Made by a program: the position numbers and the translations under genes
Source of the DNA: JAVBNO01 sp031551485
Lineage (GTDB): Bacteria; Bacillota; Clostridia; Oscillospirales; Ruminococcaceae
Assembly: GCA_031551485.1 (NCBI GenBank)
Contig: JAVBNO010000084.1
Location: forward strand, 1 to 11,987
Direction: 5' to 3'
DNA length: 11,987 bases
In this document: positions 5,899-11,987 of the stretch, in pieces
Layout of the letters: each line of letters begins with the position of its first letter
Numbering within the stretch: the first letter of the stretch is position 1
Notes under the pieces: generated by a model
What the model saw: the letters and a program-made list of their open reading frames with translations, nothing else
What the model was told of the DNA's origin: nothing
The model's database searches: none

Positions 5899-7188
5899 CT
5901 ACAGCTGTGCTAAAATTTCCTTTTGAATGCGGCGGCTTTCAAACATCACCTTTTCAATGTCCATCGTCAAAAGCGCGCCATCCTTGTAAACGACCTTTCC
6001 GTCAATCATATGCAGACAGATGTCCTCCGCCTGCCCGGAAAACAGCACGTTGGAAAGGGGATCAAACACCGGGGTCAAATGGGGCTTGTCCAGGTCGTAG
6101 ACAACCAAGTCCGCCCGGTTGCCTACCCGGATACAGCCGCAGTCCATACGTCCTTGGCTTTGGGCGCCGTTCTGCGCCCCCATCGCCATCATCGTGGGCA
6201 TATCCATCGCCATCGGATCCTGCAACGCGCCCCGCTGCAAAATACCCGCCAAATTCAGCTCTTCCAGACAATTCAGGTTGTTGTTGGAGGCGGCGCCGTC
6301 GGTGGCCACCCCCACATTTACCCCTTCGTTGTGCATTTTCCAAATGCGGGCAATACCGCTGCCCAGCTTTAGGTTGCTGGAAGGGCAGTGGGCCACAGTG
6401 ACCCCTTTTTCCCGGAAGATGTCAATATCCTCGTCCTCGGCAAAAACACAGTGGGCCGCCGTTGTGGGCACGTCAAATAAGCCCATGTCATATAAATACC
6501 GGGCCGGGGTTCGTCCGTTCCGCCGCTGCTTGCACTCGTCGTGCTCCTTGCGGGTTTCGCTGATATGCACATGCACCCGCAATCCCTCTGCTTTGGCATA
6601 CGCCCCCACCTCTTGCACCAGGCGGGGTGTGCTGGTGTACTCGGCGTGCAGCCCCACATCGGCAACTATGCGGTCGTGGCTTGCGCTGCGCATATGCTTG
6701 ACCAACGCTTCGGTGGCGGGCCCCCCCTCCACTTGCATATACGAAAGATTGTCGTCAAAGCAGGTGGCTCCGTGGCAAATGTTAATCTTGATGCCGCTCT
6801 CTTCCACCGCCTCCACAATGCTCATGGTGTTCATATACATGTCGGTAAAAGAAGCACAGCCGCTTTTCAGCATTTCCGCAATGCCCAGCATCGCGCCCCA
6901 GTACATCGCTTCCGGTTTCATCTTCGCTTCAAAGGGGAACATTTTTTCGTGCAGCCACCGGTGCAAATCCAACCCTTCGCCGTATCCCCGCAGCAGCACC
7001 ATGGGCACATGGCAATGGATATTATAAAGTCCGGGCAGCATCATCTTGTGGGCACCGTCCATCACTTCGCCTTGGTACCCCGCCGGCGGTGTGTCGGTGA
7101 TGGATACAATCTTGTTGCCCTCCACCACAATGTTGCCGGTGCGCGTCTGAAAATGCTCGTCCACATAAGTGAAATTGCGAAACAGCAT
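5899..7188 (-). CDS. mtaD: 5'-methylthioadenosine / S-adenosylhomocysteine (or 5'-deoxyadenosine) deaminase, amidohydrolase family
   Basis: A 429-residue zinc amidohydrolase that should hydrolyse the 6-amino group of a 5'-modified adenosine to give the inosine form and ammonia. All metal and catalytic positions of the MtaD type are present: His58 and His60 in NIHCH, His208 and Glu211 in HVHISE, His246 in AAHC and Asp297 in ATDGAAS, plus His181 in GLHAEY. The stretch HCPSSNLKLGSGIA (267-280) and DGAASNNNLN match what I recall of the characterised Thermotoga enzyme TM0936. A C-terminal beta-sandwich part (RADLVVYDLDKPHLTP, 358-373) completes the fold. The length is normal. The ATG at 7188 is preceded by GGGAGGG, and only 14 bases separate it from the phosphorylase gene. 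Deamination before phosphorolysis fits the neighbouring 6-oxopurine-type phosphorylase. Whether methylthioadenosine, deoxyadenosine or S-adenosylhomocysteine is the main substrate cannot be told. Confidence 0.88.
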   Translation of the reverse strand: MLFRNFTYVDEHFQTRTGNIVVEGNKIVSITDTPPAGYQGEVMDGAHKMMLPGLYNIHCHVPMVLLRGYGEGLDLHRWLHEKMFPFEAKMKPEAMYWGAMLGIAEMLKSGCASFTDMYMNTMSIVEAVEESGIKINICHGATCFDDNLSYMQVEGGPATEALVKHMRSASHDRIVADVGLHAEYTSTPRLVQEVGAYAKAEGLRVHVHISETRKEHDECKQRRNGRTPARYLYDMGLFDVPTTAAHCVFAEDEDIDIFREKGVTVAHCPSSNLKLGSGIARIWKMHNEGVNVGVATDGAASNNNLNCLEELNLAGILQRGALQDPMAMDMPTMMAMGAQNGAQSQGRMDCGCIRVGNRADLVVYDLDKPHLTPVFDPLSNVLFSGQAEDICLHMIDGKVVYKDGALLTMDIEKVMFESRRIQKEILAQL

Positions 7189-7202
7189 ACGGCTGCCCTC
7201 CC

Positions 7203-8030
7203 TTACATTCTCGTCAAAATATCCCGCAAATACGCTTTAAATACAGTGGCGACCTTGTCGGCTGTCTCGCCCACTTCCTCGTCGGTAATCGGTTGGTCCA
7301 GCACCCCGGCGGCCATATTCGTCATCAGCGACAGCGCCAAAAGCGGCATGCCGCAATGGGCGGCGGTCAACGCCTCGGTTACGGTGGACATGCCCACGGC
7401 ATCCGCCCCCAAAATCCGCACGGCGCGAATTTCCGCCGGTGTCTCAAATTGGGGCCCGGTGAAGAAATAGTACACGCCCTCTTTCACATCCAGGCCAACG
7501 GCTTTGGCCGACTCTTTGGCAATCGCACGCAATGCCTTGGTGTACATATCCGAAATATCGAAAAACCGCGGCCCAAATTCTTTAATGTTGGGCCCCCGCA
7601 TCGGGCTGGCGCCTGTCAGCTTAATATGATCCTTAATGATCATGATATCACCGGGGCGATAGGCTTCGTTGACCGCCCCCGCCGCATTGGTCAAAATGGT
7701 CTGTTTGACCCCCAGCAACTTAAACACCCGGATGGGAATTGTCAGCTGCTCGAAATCGTACCCTTCGTAGTAGTGAAAGCGCCCCGACATACAAACGACT
7801 TTCTGGCCACTCAATGTGCCAAAAATCAGTTTGCCGGCGTGCGACTCCACCGTGGACAACAAGAAATTGGGGATGTCGGCGTAATCCACCACAATGGGAT
7901 TTTCAATTTCATCCGCCAGCGGCCCCAGGCAAGAGCCCAAAATAATGGCGATATCCGGCTGAAACCCGGTGCGCTTCATTAAATAGTCGGCACTCTTTTG
8001 GTAATAAGCAAAATCCCGCTCAACAGTCAT
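7203..8030 (-). CDS. punA: Purine nucleoside phosphorylase, trimeric (PNP-I) type
   Basis: Catalyses phosphorolysis of a purine nucleoside to free base and (modified) ribose 1-phosphate. The 275 residues and motifs are those of the trimeric PNP family. Phosphate site: Ser33 in ILGSCLG, His64 in SHAGKL, and Arg84 with His86 in GRFHYYEGY. Base and ribose sites: TNAAGA (114-119), Glu196 in GPQFETPAEIR, Met214 in GMSTVTEA and Asn238 in TNMAAG. Asn at 238 is the residue that favours 6-oxopurines, so hypoxanthine nucleosides are the likely substrates, consistent with a deaminase next door. Where family members have His in the (S/T)HxEV motif (human His257, which contacts the ribose 5'-OH), this protein has Asp250 (ITDEEV). 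This suggests altered recognition of the 5' group. The ATG at 8030 follows AAGGAGA at a spacing of seven. It lies 43 bases after the permease gene. Confidence 0.95.
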   Translation of the reverse strand: MTVERDFAYYQKSADYLMKRTGFQPDIAIILGSCLGPLADEIENPIVVDYADIPNFLLSTVESHAGKLIFGTLSGQKVVCMSGRFHYYEGYDFEQLTIPIRVFKLLGVKQTILTNAAGAVNEAYRPGDIMIIKDHIKLTGASPMRGPNIKEFGPRFFDISDMYTKALRAIAKESAKAVGLDVKEGVYYFFTGPQFETPAEIRAVRILGADAVGMSTVTEALTAAHCGMPLLALSLMTNMAAGVLDQPITDEEVGETADKVATVFKAYLRDILTRM

Positions 8031-8057
8031 TTTTCATTCTCCTTACTTGATAAACTC

Positions 8058-8074
8058 AGCGCATGCATTGCGCT
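8058..8074 (-). repeat. Small hairpin at the end of the nupQ-like gene
   Basis: AGCGCA (8058-8063) and TGCGCT (8069-8074) form a 6-bp stem with a five-base loop that overlaps the permease stop codon. There is no T-run, so it is not a terminator. It could protect or process the mRNA between the transporter and enzyme halves of the operon. Confidence 0.3.
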
Positions 8075-8991
8075 TACTGCCGCGGCGTAACACCCCGGCG
8101 GATTTGCACATAGTTGTAGAACATCAGCGCCACAATGGTCGCCATATACGGCATCGCCATTGTCAGCTCGCTGGAAATTTTGGTATTTTGCAGCATATTG
8201 GCCATCGATTGGGCAAAGCCGAAAAATGCGCTGGAGGCAATAACACCCAACGGGTGGGCCGCCCCCAATGTGCCCGCCGCCATGGCGATGAAGCCGCGGC
8301 CCGCGGTAATGTTCTGGGTAAACATCGTCACGCCGCCCATGGTCAAAAGGCTGCCCCCAATGCCGGACAACAACCCCGAAAATACCACCGTCATAATTTG
8401 CAGCCGGTCGCCTTTAATGCCAAGGCTTTCCGCCGCCACTTTGTTGATGCCCACCGACCGCATATGAAAGCCGGTGCGTGTCCGGAAAAGGAAGAAGTAC
8501 AGCGCAATGGCCACCACAATGGAAAAATAGTCAAGATAGGTCAGCGAGCCGAACATCGTCTGCAAAATACGGTTGTTGCCTAAAAAGCTCACATCCACCT
8601 TTGGCAGCCCCACCAGACGGCTGTCCACAAAAGCGCCCTTAACCCCAAAGATAATTTGCATTAAATAGGTGGTCAGGCCGCTTAACAAAATATTAATCGA
8701 TACGCCCACCACCAGCATGGCGCCCTGGAACTTCACCATAAAAATGCCCGCCACCAGCGCCACCAGCGCCGACGCCAGCATGGCCGCCAGCACCGAAAGA
8801 AAGACGCTGCCGGTGTAATAGTTGGCCACAATAGCGGTGAACGCCCCGGCCAGCATCATGCCCTCCAGGCCGATATTGAAAATAAAAACCCGGTTACACA
8901 GCGCGCTGCCCAGCGCCACAAATAAAATCGGTGTCATCAGCCGCAATGTGGAATTAAAGACAACCGCCAAATATTCGGCATCAACCGGCAT
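8074..8991 (-). CDS. nupQ: Nucleoside ABC importer, permease subunit (NupQ-like)
   Basis: A 305-residue inner-membrane permease of the branched-chain amino acid/nucleoside type (BPD_transp_2 fold), with about eight to nine predicted membrane segments. The first lie at about 12-31, 43-58, 63-85 and 92-113, and later ones at 154-171, 200-220, 246-262 and 278-294. The FNIGLEGMML motif (38-47) is the family's hallmark after the first segment. VGINKVAAESLGI (180-192) is the cytoplasmic loop that would touch the ATPase. The frame is open for 55 more codons upstream, but those are arginine/proline-rich and lie inside the preceding permease gene. The ATG at 8991 gives the family's normal start, has GGAAGGGGG upstream, and overlaps the preceding stop by 11 bases, as usual for coupled permease pairs. 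It should form a heterodimer with the NupP-like protein. The substrate is inferred from the purine enzymes encoded downstream. Confidence 0.92.
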   Translation of the reverse strand: MPVDAEYLAVVFNSTLRLMTPILFVALGSALCNRVFIFNIGLEGMMLAGAFTAIVANYYTGSVFLSVLAAMLASALVALVAGIFMVKFQGAMLVVGVSINILLSGLTTYLMQIIFGVKGAFVDSRLVGLPKVDVSFLGNNRILQTMFGSLTYLDYFSIVVAIALYFFLFRTRTGFHMRSVGINKVAAESLGIKGDRLQIMTVVFSGLLSGIGGSLLTMGGVTMFTQNITAGRGFIAMAAGTLGAAHPLGVIASSAFFGFAQSMANMLQNTKISSELTMAMPYMATIVALMFYNYVQIRRGVTPRQ

Positions 8992-10108
8992 TGGGCACAC
9001 CCCCTTCCACATTTTCCCCGCCCTCATCCAAAGCGGGCGGCGGCGTGGGATTGGCTTTGGCCGCCTTGGTCTGGCGCCGCCATTTAATGATAATCTTGGC
9101 CGAGATAAACAGGGTGATGCAGCCCTGAATAATCGAAGAAATTTCCAGCGGCACATGTGTCGAGCGGGCGATGGCGCCGCCCCCGGTCTGAATGCCCGCC
9201 AAAATAATAGAGGTAAAGAAGATGCCGATGGGATCGTAGTTGGAAATCAGCGCCGCGTTCAGCCCCACCCAGGCAAAGCTGCCGGAGACATAGGCGTCGT
9301 GGAGGTAACGGTATTGTACGCCGAACACTTCCCCCACACCGGCCAATGCGCAGATAACGCCGCTTAACCCCAGCACCAGATACATGGTCTTTTTACTGCT
9401 GATGCCGCCGTAGTTGCAAAAGTTAAGGTTATATCCGCTCATCTTCGCTTCATACCCAAACTTGGTGCGGTTCATTAAAAACCACATGCCAATGACCAGC
9501 AGCACCGCCAAAACAAACCCAATGTGCAGGGTGTAGCCCTCGACAATTTTCGGCAGCCGCATGGCCTCGTCCACCATTAACGTCTGCACCAGCTTGTTGG
9601 AATCGGCCCGGTCTAAAAATGAGTTGGTCACCCAGTGCATAGTCAAAAACCGGGCTGTATAGTTCAGCATCAGCGTGGAGATGGCCAGCGACATCTTAAA
9701 CTTGTCCAGCAGCCAGGCCGACAGCATCGACACCAGCCCGCCCACAAGCAACGCGCCCAAAACGGCGCAGACGAACCGCACCCAAATCGGCCCCGGGCCA
9801 TACAAAGCGATAATCGCCGCCGTAAAGCCGCCAAAAATCATCTGCCCTTCGCCGCCAATGCCCATGTATTGCGAACTCCAGGCAATGGCTGCCCCCAGGC
9901 CGCAAATGATAATAGGGGTCGCCCGGTTCAGGGTGGTCAGCAGGTAATACAAATTGCCAAATGCGCCCTTAAACATAACGCCGTATACGTGAATGGGATT
10001 TTCGTCGGTAAACAGCATTGCCAACGCGCCTACGCACAGGGCGATGAAAATGGCCAGTGCGGGCTGCAAAACAGCGCTTAGAACTTTGCGCAGTCTGTTT
10101 TTCATCAC
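8981..10108 (-). CDS. nupP: Nucleoside ABC importer, permease subunit (NupP-like)
   Basis: A 375-residue integral membrane permease, the longer partner of the pair, as in NupP/YufP systems. Membrane segments start at about 12-33, followed by a periplasmic stretch, then segments at 63-82, 85-103, 110-133, 140-158, 195-213, 241-262, 292-310 and 325-342. The conserved YMGIGGEGQM (81-90) is the permease signature, and the cytoplasmic loop MSGYNLNFCNYGGIS (223-237) corresponds to the coupling region. The C-terminus carries a polar Pro/Glu/Gly-rich tail of about 30 residues. The start may be GTG at 10108, with GGAGG nine bases before it, or the adjoining ATG at 10105, which gives a TGATG overlap with the ATPase stop; the protein differs by one residue. 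Tight overlap on both sides shows coupled expression. It should pair with the NupQ-like subunit to form the channel. Confidence 0.93.
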   Translation of the reverse strand: MMKNRLRKVLSAVLQPALAIFIALCVGALAMLFTDENPIHVYGVMFKGAFGNLYYLLTTLNRATPIIICGLGAAIAWSSQYMGIGGEGQMIFGGFTAAIIALYGPGPIWVRFVCAVLGALLVGGLVSMLSAWLLDKFKMSLAISTLMLNYTARFLTMHWVTNSFLDRADSNKLVQTLMVDEAMRLPKIVEGYTLHIGFVLAVLLVIGMWFLMNRTKFGYEAKMSGYNLNFCNYGGISSKKTMYLVLGLSGVICALAGVGEVFGVQYRYLHDAYVSGSFAWVGLNAALISNYDPIGIFFTSIILAGIQTGGGAIARSTHVPLEISSIIQGCITLFISAKIIIKWRRQTKAAKANPTPPPALDEGGENVEGGVPNAG

Positions 10109-11625
10109 TGTTTACCACCTCCCGCCATCAAAAGTCCCAGTTCTTCCTCGTCCACTTTGCCCCGCTCAAATTCCCCGCCGATGCGGCCGTTGTACATAAC
10201 ATAAATGCGGTCGGAAAGCTTCATAATTTCCGTCAGCTCGCTGGACACCAAAAGCACGGCCCCGCCGTCGTTGCGCTTGTTAATTAATGTGTCGTGAATA
10301 AATTCCATCGCGCCAATATCGACGCCCCGGGTGGGTTCGCAGGCAATCAGCAGCGGCGTGTGCTGGGTAATCTCCCGGGCCGCCACCAGCTTTTGGGCGT
10401 TGCCGCCGGACAGCGATTTCGTTTTCAGGTGCACGTCGTCCGTCTTCACCCCAAACTCTTTGACAATGCCCTTGGCAAACTTTTCAATGTTCTTTACTTT
10501 CAGCACGCCGTGCCGGCAAAACTCCGGCTTGCGGTAATGGGCCATAATTGCCGTTTCCGCAATGGTGGCTTCTTGAGCCGATCCCCAAATATACCGGTCC
10601 TCGGGAATTAAGGCCACACCGGCCTCCCGCACCGAAAATACATTCCGGTTGTATACATCACGGCCTTCCACAGTCACTTCACCGCTGTCGGCCTTTTGCA
10701 GCCCAAATATACACTGGATAAGCTCGGTCTGCCCATTGCCGGACACACCGGCAATGCCCACAATTTCCCCCGCGCCCACATGAATGGACAGATGATCGAG
10801 CACAGGCATAGCTTCCTTGCCCTGTTTGTGCAGGTCCTTAACCACCAGCACATCCTTCCCCCGTTTGACCAGAGGAATTTCCGTGTTTTGCAGCTGCCGT
10901 CCCACCATCAAAAAGGAAAGCTCCTCAATGGTCGTATCGGCAATGTTTTTTTCGGCCACCCGCTTGCCCAGCCGCATGACCATGGCCCGATCGGCCACCT
11001 CCATCACTTCCCCCAACTTATGGGTGATGATGATAATGCTCTTGCCCAGTTTCGCCAATTGCTTCATTGTTTTCAGAAGCTCATGCACTTCCTGGGGGGT
11101 CAGCACGGCGGTCGGCTCATCAAAGATGATGATTTCGGCATTTTGATACAGCACCTTTAAAATTTCCACCCGCTGCTGAAGGCCCACCGGCATCCCCTGG
11201 ATTTTTCGCTTGGGATCCAGCGGCAGCTGGTATTGTTCCGACAGCGCCTTCACCATTTCGTTGGCCGCGCGAATGTCGAAAAACGGGCCTTTCCGCGGCT
11301 CTTTGCCGTAAACAATGTTTTCCGCTACCGTAAACGGTTCGAACAGCATAAAATGCTGCTGCACCATGCCAATGCCATGGGCGATGGCCCCGGCGGCATT
11401 GTGAAACGCCACCTCTTTACCGTCCAGCGTAATGCGCCCGGCATCCGGCTGTTCCAGACCATACAGCACTTTCATCAATGTCGTTTTGCCTGCGCCATTT
11501 TCGCCAATGACGGCTAAAATTTCTCCCTTATGCAGCGCCAGGTCTATCCGGTCGTTGGCCACAAGGTCCCCATACCGTTTGACAATACCCTCCATCTGCA
11601 AAAGTACTTCCCGATGAGCCCGCAT
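10105..11625 (-). CDS. nupO: Nucleoside ABC importer, duplicated ATP-binding subunit (NupO-like)
   Basis: A 506-residue protein with two ATP-binding cassettes in one chain, which powers import by the two permeases. Cassette 1 has Walker A GENGAGKT (41-48), Gln89 of the Q-loop, the signature-like VGLQQ (147-151), Walker B IIIFDEP (165-171) and the H-loop His202. Cassette 2 is degenerate as usual for this family: its P-loop reads GVSGNGQT (293-300) without the Lys, while the signature LSGGN (405-409) is intact and Walker B reads LLIACEP (425-431). This layout is shared by sugar and nucleoside importers of the RbsA/NupO type; VQQHFMLFEPFTVAENI and the company of BPD_transp_2 permeases and purine enzymes favour nucleosides. 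The ATG at 11625 has a G-rich but weak ribosome binding site; the ATG ten codons later is less likely. It is the first gene of the operon seen here. No solute-binding lipoprotein gene precedes it in the window. Confidence 0.93.
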   Translation of the reverse strand: MRAHREVLLQMEGIVKRYGDLVANDRIDLALHKGEILAVIGENGAGKTTLMKVLYGLEQPDAGRITLDGKEVAFHNAAGAIAHGIGMVQQHFMLFEPFTVAENIVYGKEPRKGPFFDIRAANEMVKALSEQYQLPLDPKRKIQGMPVGLQQRVEILKVLYQNAEIIIFDEPTAVLTPQEVHELLKTMKQLAKLGKSIIIITHKLGEVMEVADRAMVMRLGKRVAEKNIADTTIEELSFLMVGRQLQNTEIPLVKRGKDVLVVKDLHKQGKEAMPVLDHLSIHVGAGEIVGIAGVSGNGQTELIQCIFGLQKADSGEVTVEGRDVYNRNVFSVREAGVALIPEDRYIWGSAQEATIAETAIMAHYRKPEFCRHGVLKVKNIEKFAKGIVKEFGVKTDDVHLKTKSLSGGNAQKLVAAREITQHTPLLIACEPTRGVDIGAMEFIHDTLINKRNDGGAVLLVSSELTEIMKLSDRIYVMYNGRIGGEFERGKVDEEELGLLMAGGGKQ

Positions 11626-11848
11626 GCAGCTACCCCCAATAAAGGATTCAAAATTGAAGAAAATGCCTGTTTCATTTGACCAATGCTATTGTCGCACAAA
11701 ACCTGCCGCTCTGCAAGAATGGCAGGCATAAATCCCACAATATTTTTACAACCAGTTACCATAACCCCTAAACGATGCTGATACGATCATGTGGTGACAG
11801 ATGCGCAAAACGAATTACCTGCTGTCTGCAATATGCTTTGCATTTCAT
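11626..11848 (-). promoter_or_regulatory. Leader region of the nup operon, with possible weak attenuator
   Basis: This non-coding stretch precedes the ATPase gene. On the minus strand CCTGCC and GGCAGG (plus coordinates 11721-11726 and 11702-11707) form a 6-bp stem with a 13-base loop followed by TTTT (11698-11701), about 75 bases before the start codon. That is a weak terminator shape and could be an attenuator or the end of an upstream transcript. TTGCAG and GACAAT, 17 bases apart, overlap the same hairpin and are only a poor promoter candidate. The open frame across 11544-11762 looks accidental. I did not recognise a purine riboswitch, and found no trace of a solute-binding protein gene. 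Confidence 0.35.
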
Positions 11849-11984
11849 CCCCCTCGGAGAGTGGAGGGGGCTCGTGGGGGAACCATGTGGTTTCCCCGAA
11901 GAATGTTTTTGCATACTTTTTGCGCCAAAAAGTATGAGCCGGTCGCGGCTTAAGCGACAAGCTAGATGCCTGCCGGAGCGGCAG
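11849..11984. repeat. Cluster of adjacent palindromes running to the window edge
   Basis: At least four hairpins lie in about 135 bases. CCCCCTC (11849-11855) pairs with GAGGGGG (11864-11870). GGGGGAACCA (11876-11885) pairs with TGGTTTCCCC (11888-11897), with one G-T pair. CATACTTTTTG (11912-11922) pairs perfectly with CAAAAAGTATG (11926-11936). CTGCCG (11970-11975) pairs with CGGCAG (11979-11984). A shorter pair, GTCGC/GCGAC, lies at 11942-11958. Such composite palindromes are typical of dispersed intergenic repeats in gut Clostridia. A structured RNA is the alternative. The 66-residue open frame through it is low-complexity and not protein-like. Confidence 0.5.
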
Positions 11985-11987
11985 CAC

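Noticed and set aside
4741..5913. 390-residue open frame on the plus strand
   Set aside because: It lies wholly opposite the MtnA-like gene, is His/Gly/Pro-rich with no family pattern, and begins inside the terminator region; it is an antisense shadow of GC-rich coding DNA.
6119..7470. Two overlapping plus-strand frames of about 300 residues opposite the deaminase and phosphorylase
   Set aside because: Both are antisense to genes with all catalytic motifs, and their composition (Ser/Arg/Pro- or His/Gln-rich) is that of reverse reading.
8992..9156. N-terminal extension of the NupQ-like protein by 55 residues
   Set aside because: The extension is Arg/Pro-rich, overlaps the preceding permease gene by 176 bases and is absent from the family; the ATG at 8991 has a good ribosome binding site.
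11544..11762. 72-residue minus-strand frame overlapping the start of the ATPase gene, considered as a remnant of a solute-binding protein
   Set aside because: No lipoprotein signal or Bmp-type motif, and its second half is an out-of-frame reading of the ATPase gene.
11787..11987. 66-residue minus-strand frame at the right edge
   Set aside because: It runs through the cluster of palindromes, so its residues follow from the repeats; no ribosome binding site or family pattern.

Overview
The window looks like chromosomal DNA from a moderately GC-rich anaerobic member of the Clostridia, probably a gut Oscillospiraceae/Lachnospiraceae-type organism. The basis is the protein style, strong GGAGG-type ribosome binding sites, compact co-directional operons, rho-independent terminators and a nucleoside importer of the NupOPQ type. 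This is inference from the sequence alone; no database search was possible.

Region 1 (1-573) is probably the end of an integrated mobile element. It holds the C-terminal part of an XRE-type regulator on the plus strand, a bidirectional terminator, and a short non-coding stretch with inverted repeats and a perfect tandem 11-bp repeat. This abuts the 3' end of guaA, a known integration target of Tn5801-like conjugative elements.

Region 2 (574-4450) has four minus-strand genes: guaA (GMP synthase), a cytoplasmic alpha/beta-hydrolase of lipase type, a 63-residue very hydrophobic protein, and an aldo/keto reductase. guaA, the hydrophobic-protein gene and the reductase gene each have promoter-like sequence. 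Strong terminators follow the hydrolase and the hydrophobic-protein gene. About 300 bases without a convincing gene (4451-4757) separate this block from the next.

Region 3 (4758-11625) is one tight minus-strand operon of six genes ending in a perfect 15-bp hairpin terminator. In transcription order they are the NupO-like ATPase, the NupP-like and NupQ-like permeases, a trimeric-type purine nucleoside phosphorylase, a 5'-methylthioadenosine/S-adenosylhomocysteine deaminase-type amidohydrolase, and an MtnA-like 5-methylthioribose-1-phosphate isomerase. Together they describe a route: import of a nucleoside, deamination of a 5'-modified adenosine (5'-methylthioadenosine or 5'-deoxyadenosine) to the inosine form, phosphorolysis to hypoxanthine plus a 5-modified ribose 1-phosphate, and isomerisation to the ribulose 1-phosphate. 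Two active-site departures (His to Asp in the phosphorylase, Arg to Gln in the isomerase) suggest the enzymes are tuned to an unusual 5' group. No solute-binding protein and no aldolase or kinase for the next step are in the window.

Region 4 (11626-11987) is non-coding. It holds the leader of the operon, with a possible weak attenuator, and then a cluster of adjacent hairpins that runs to the window edge.
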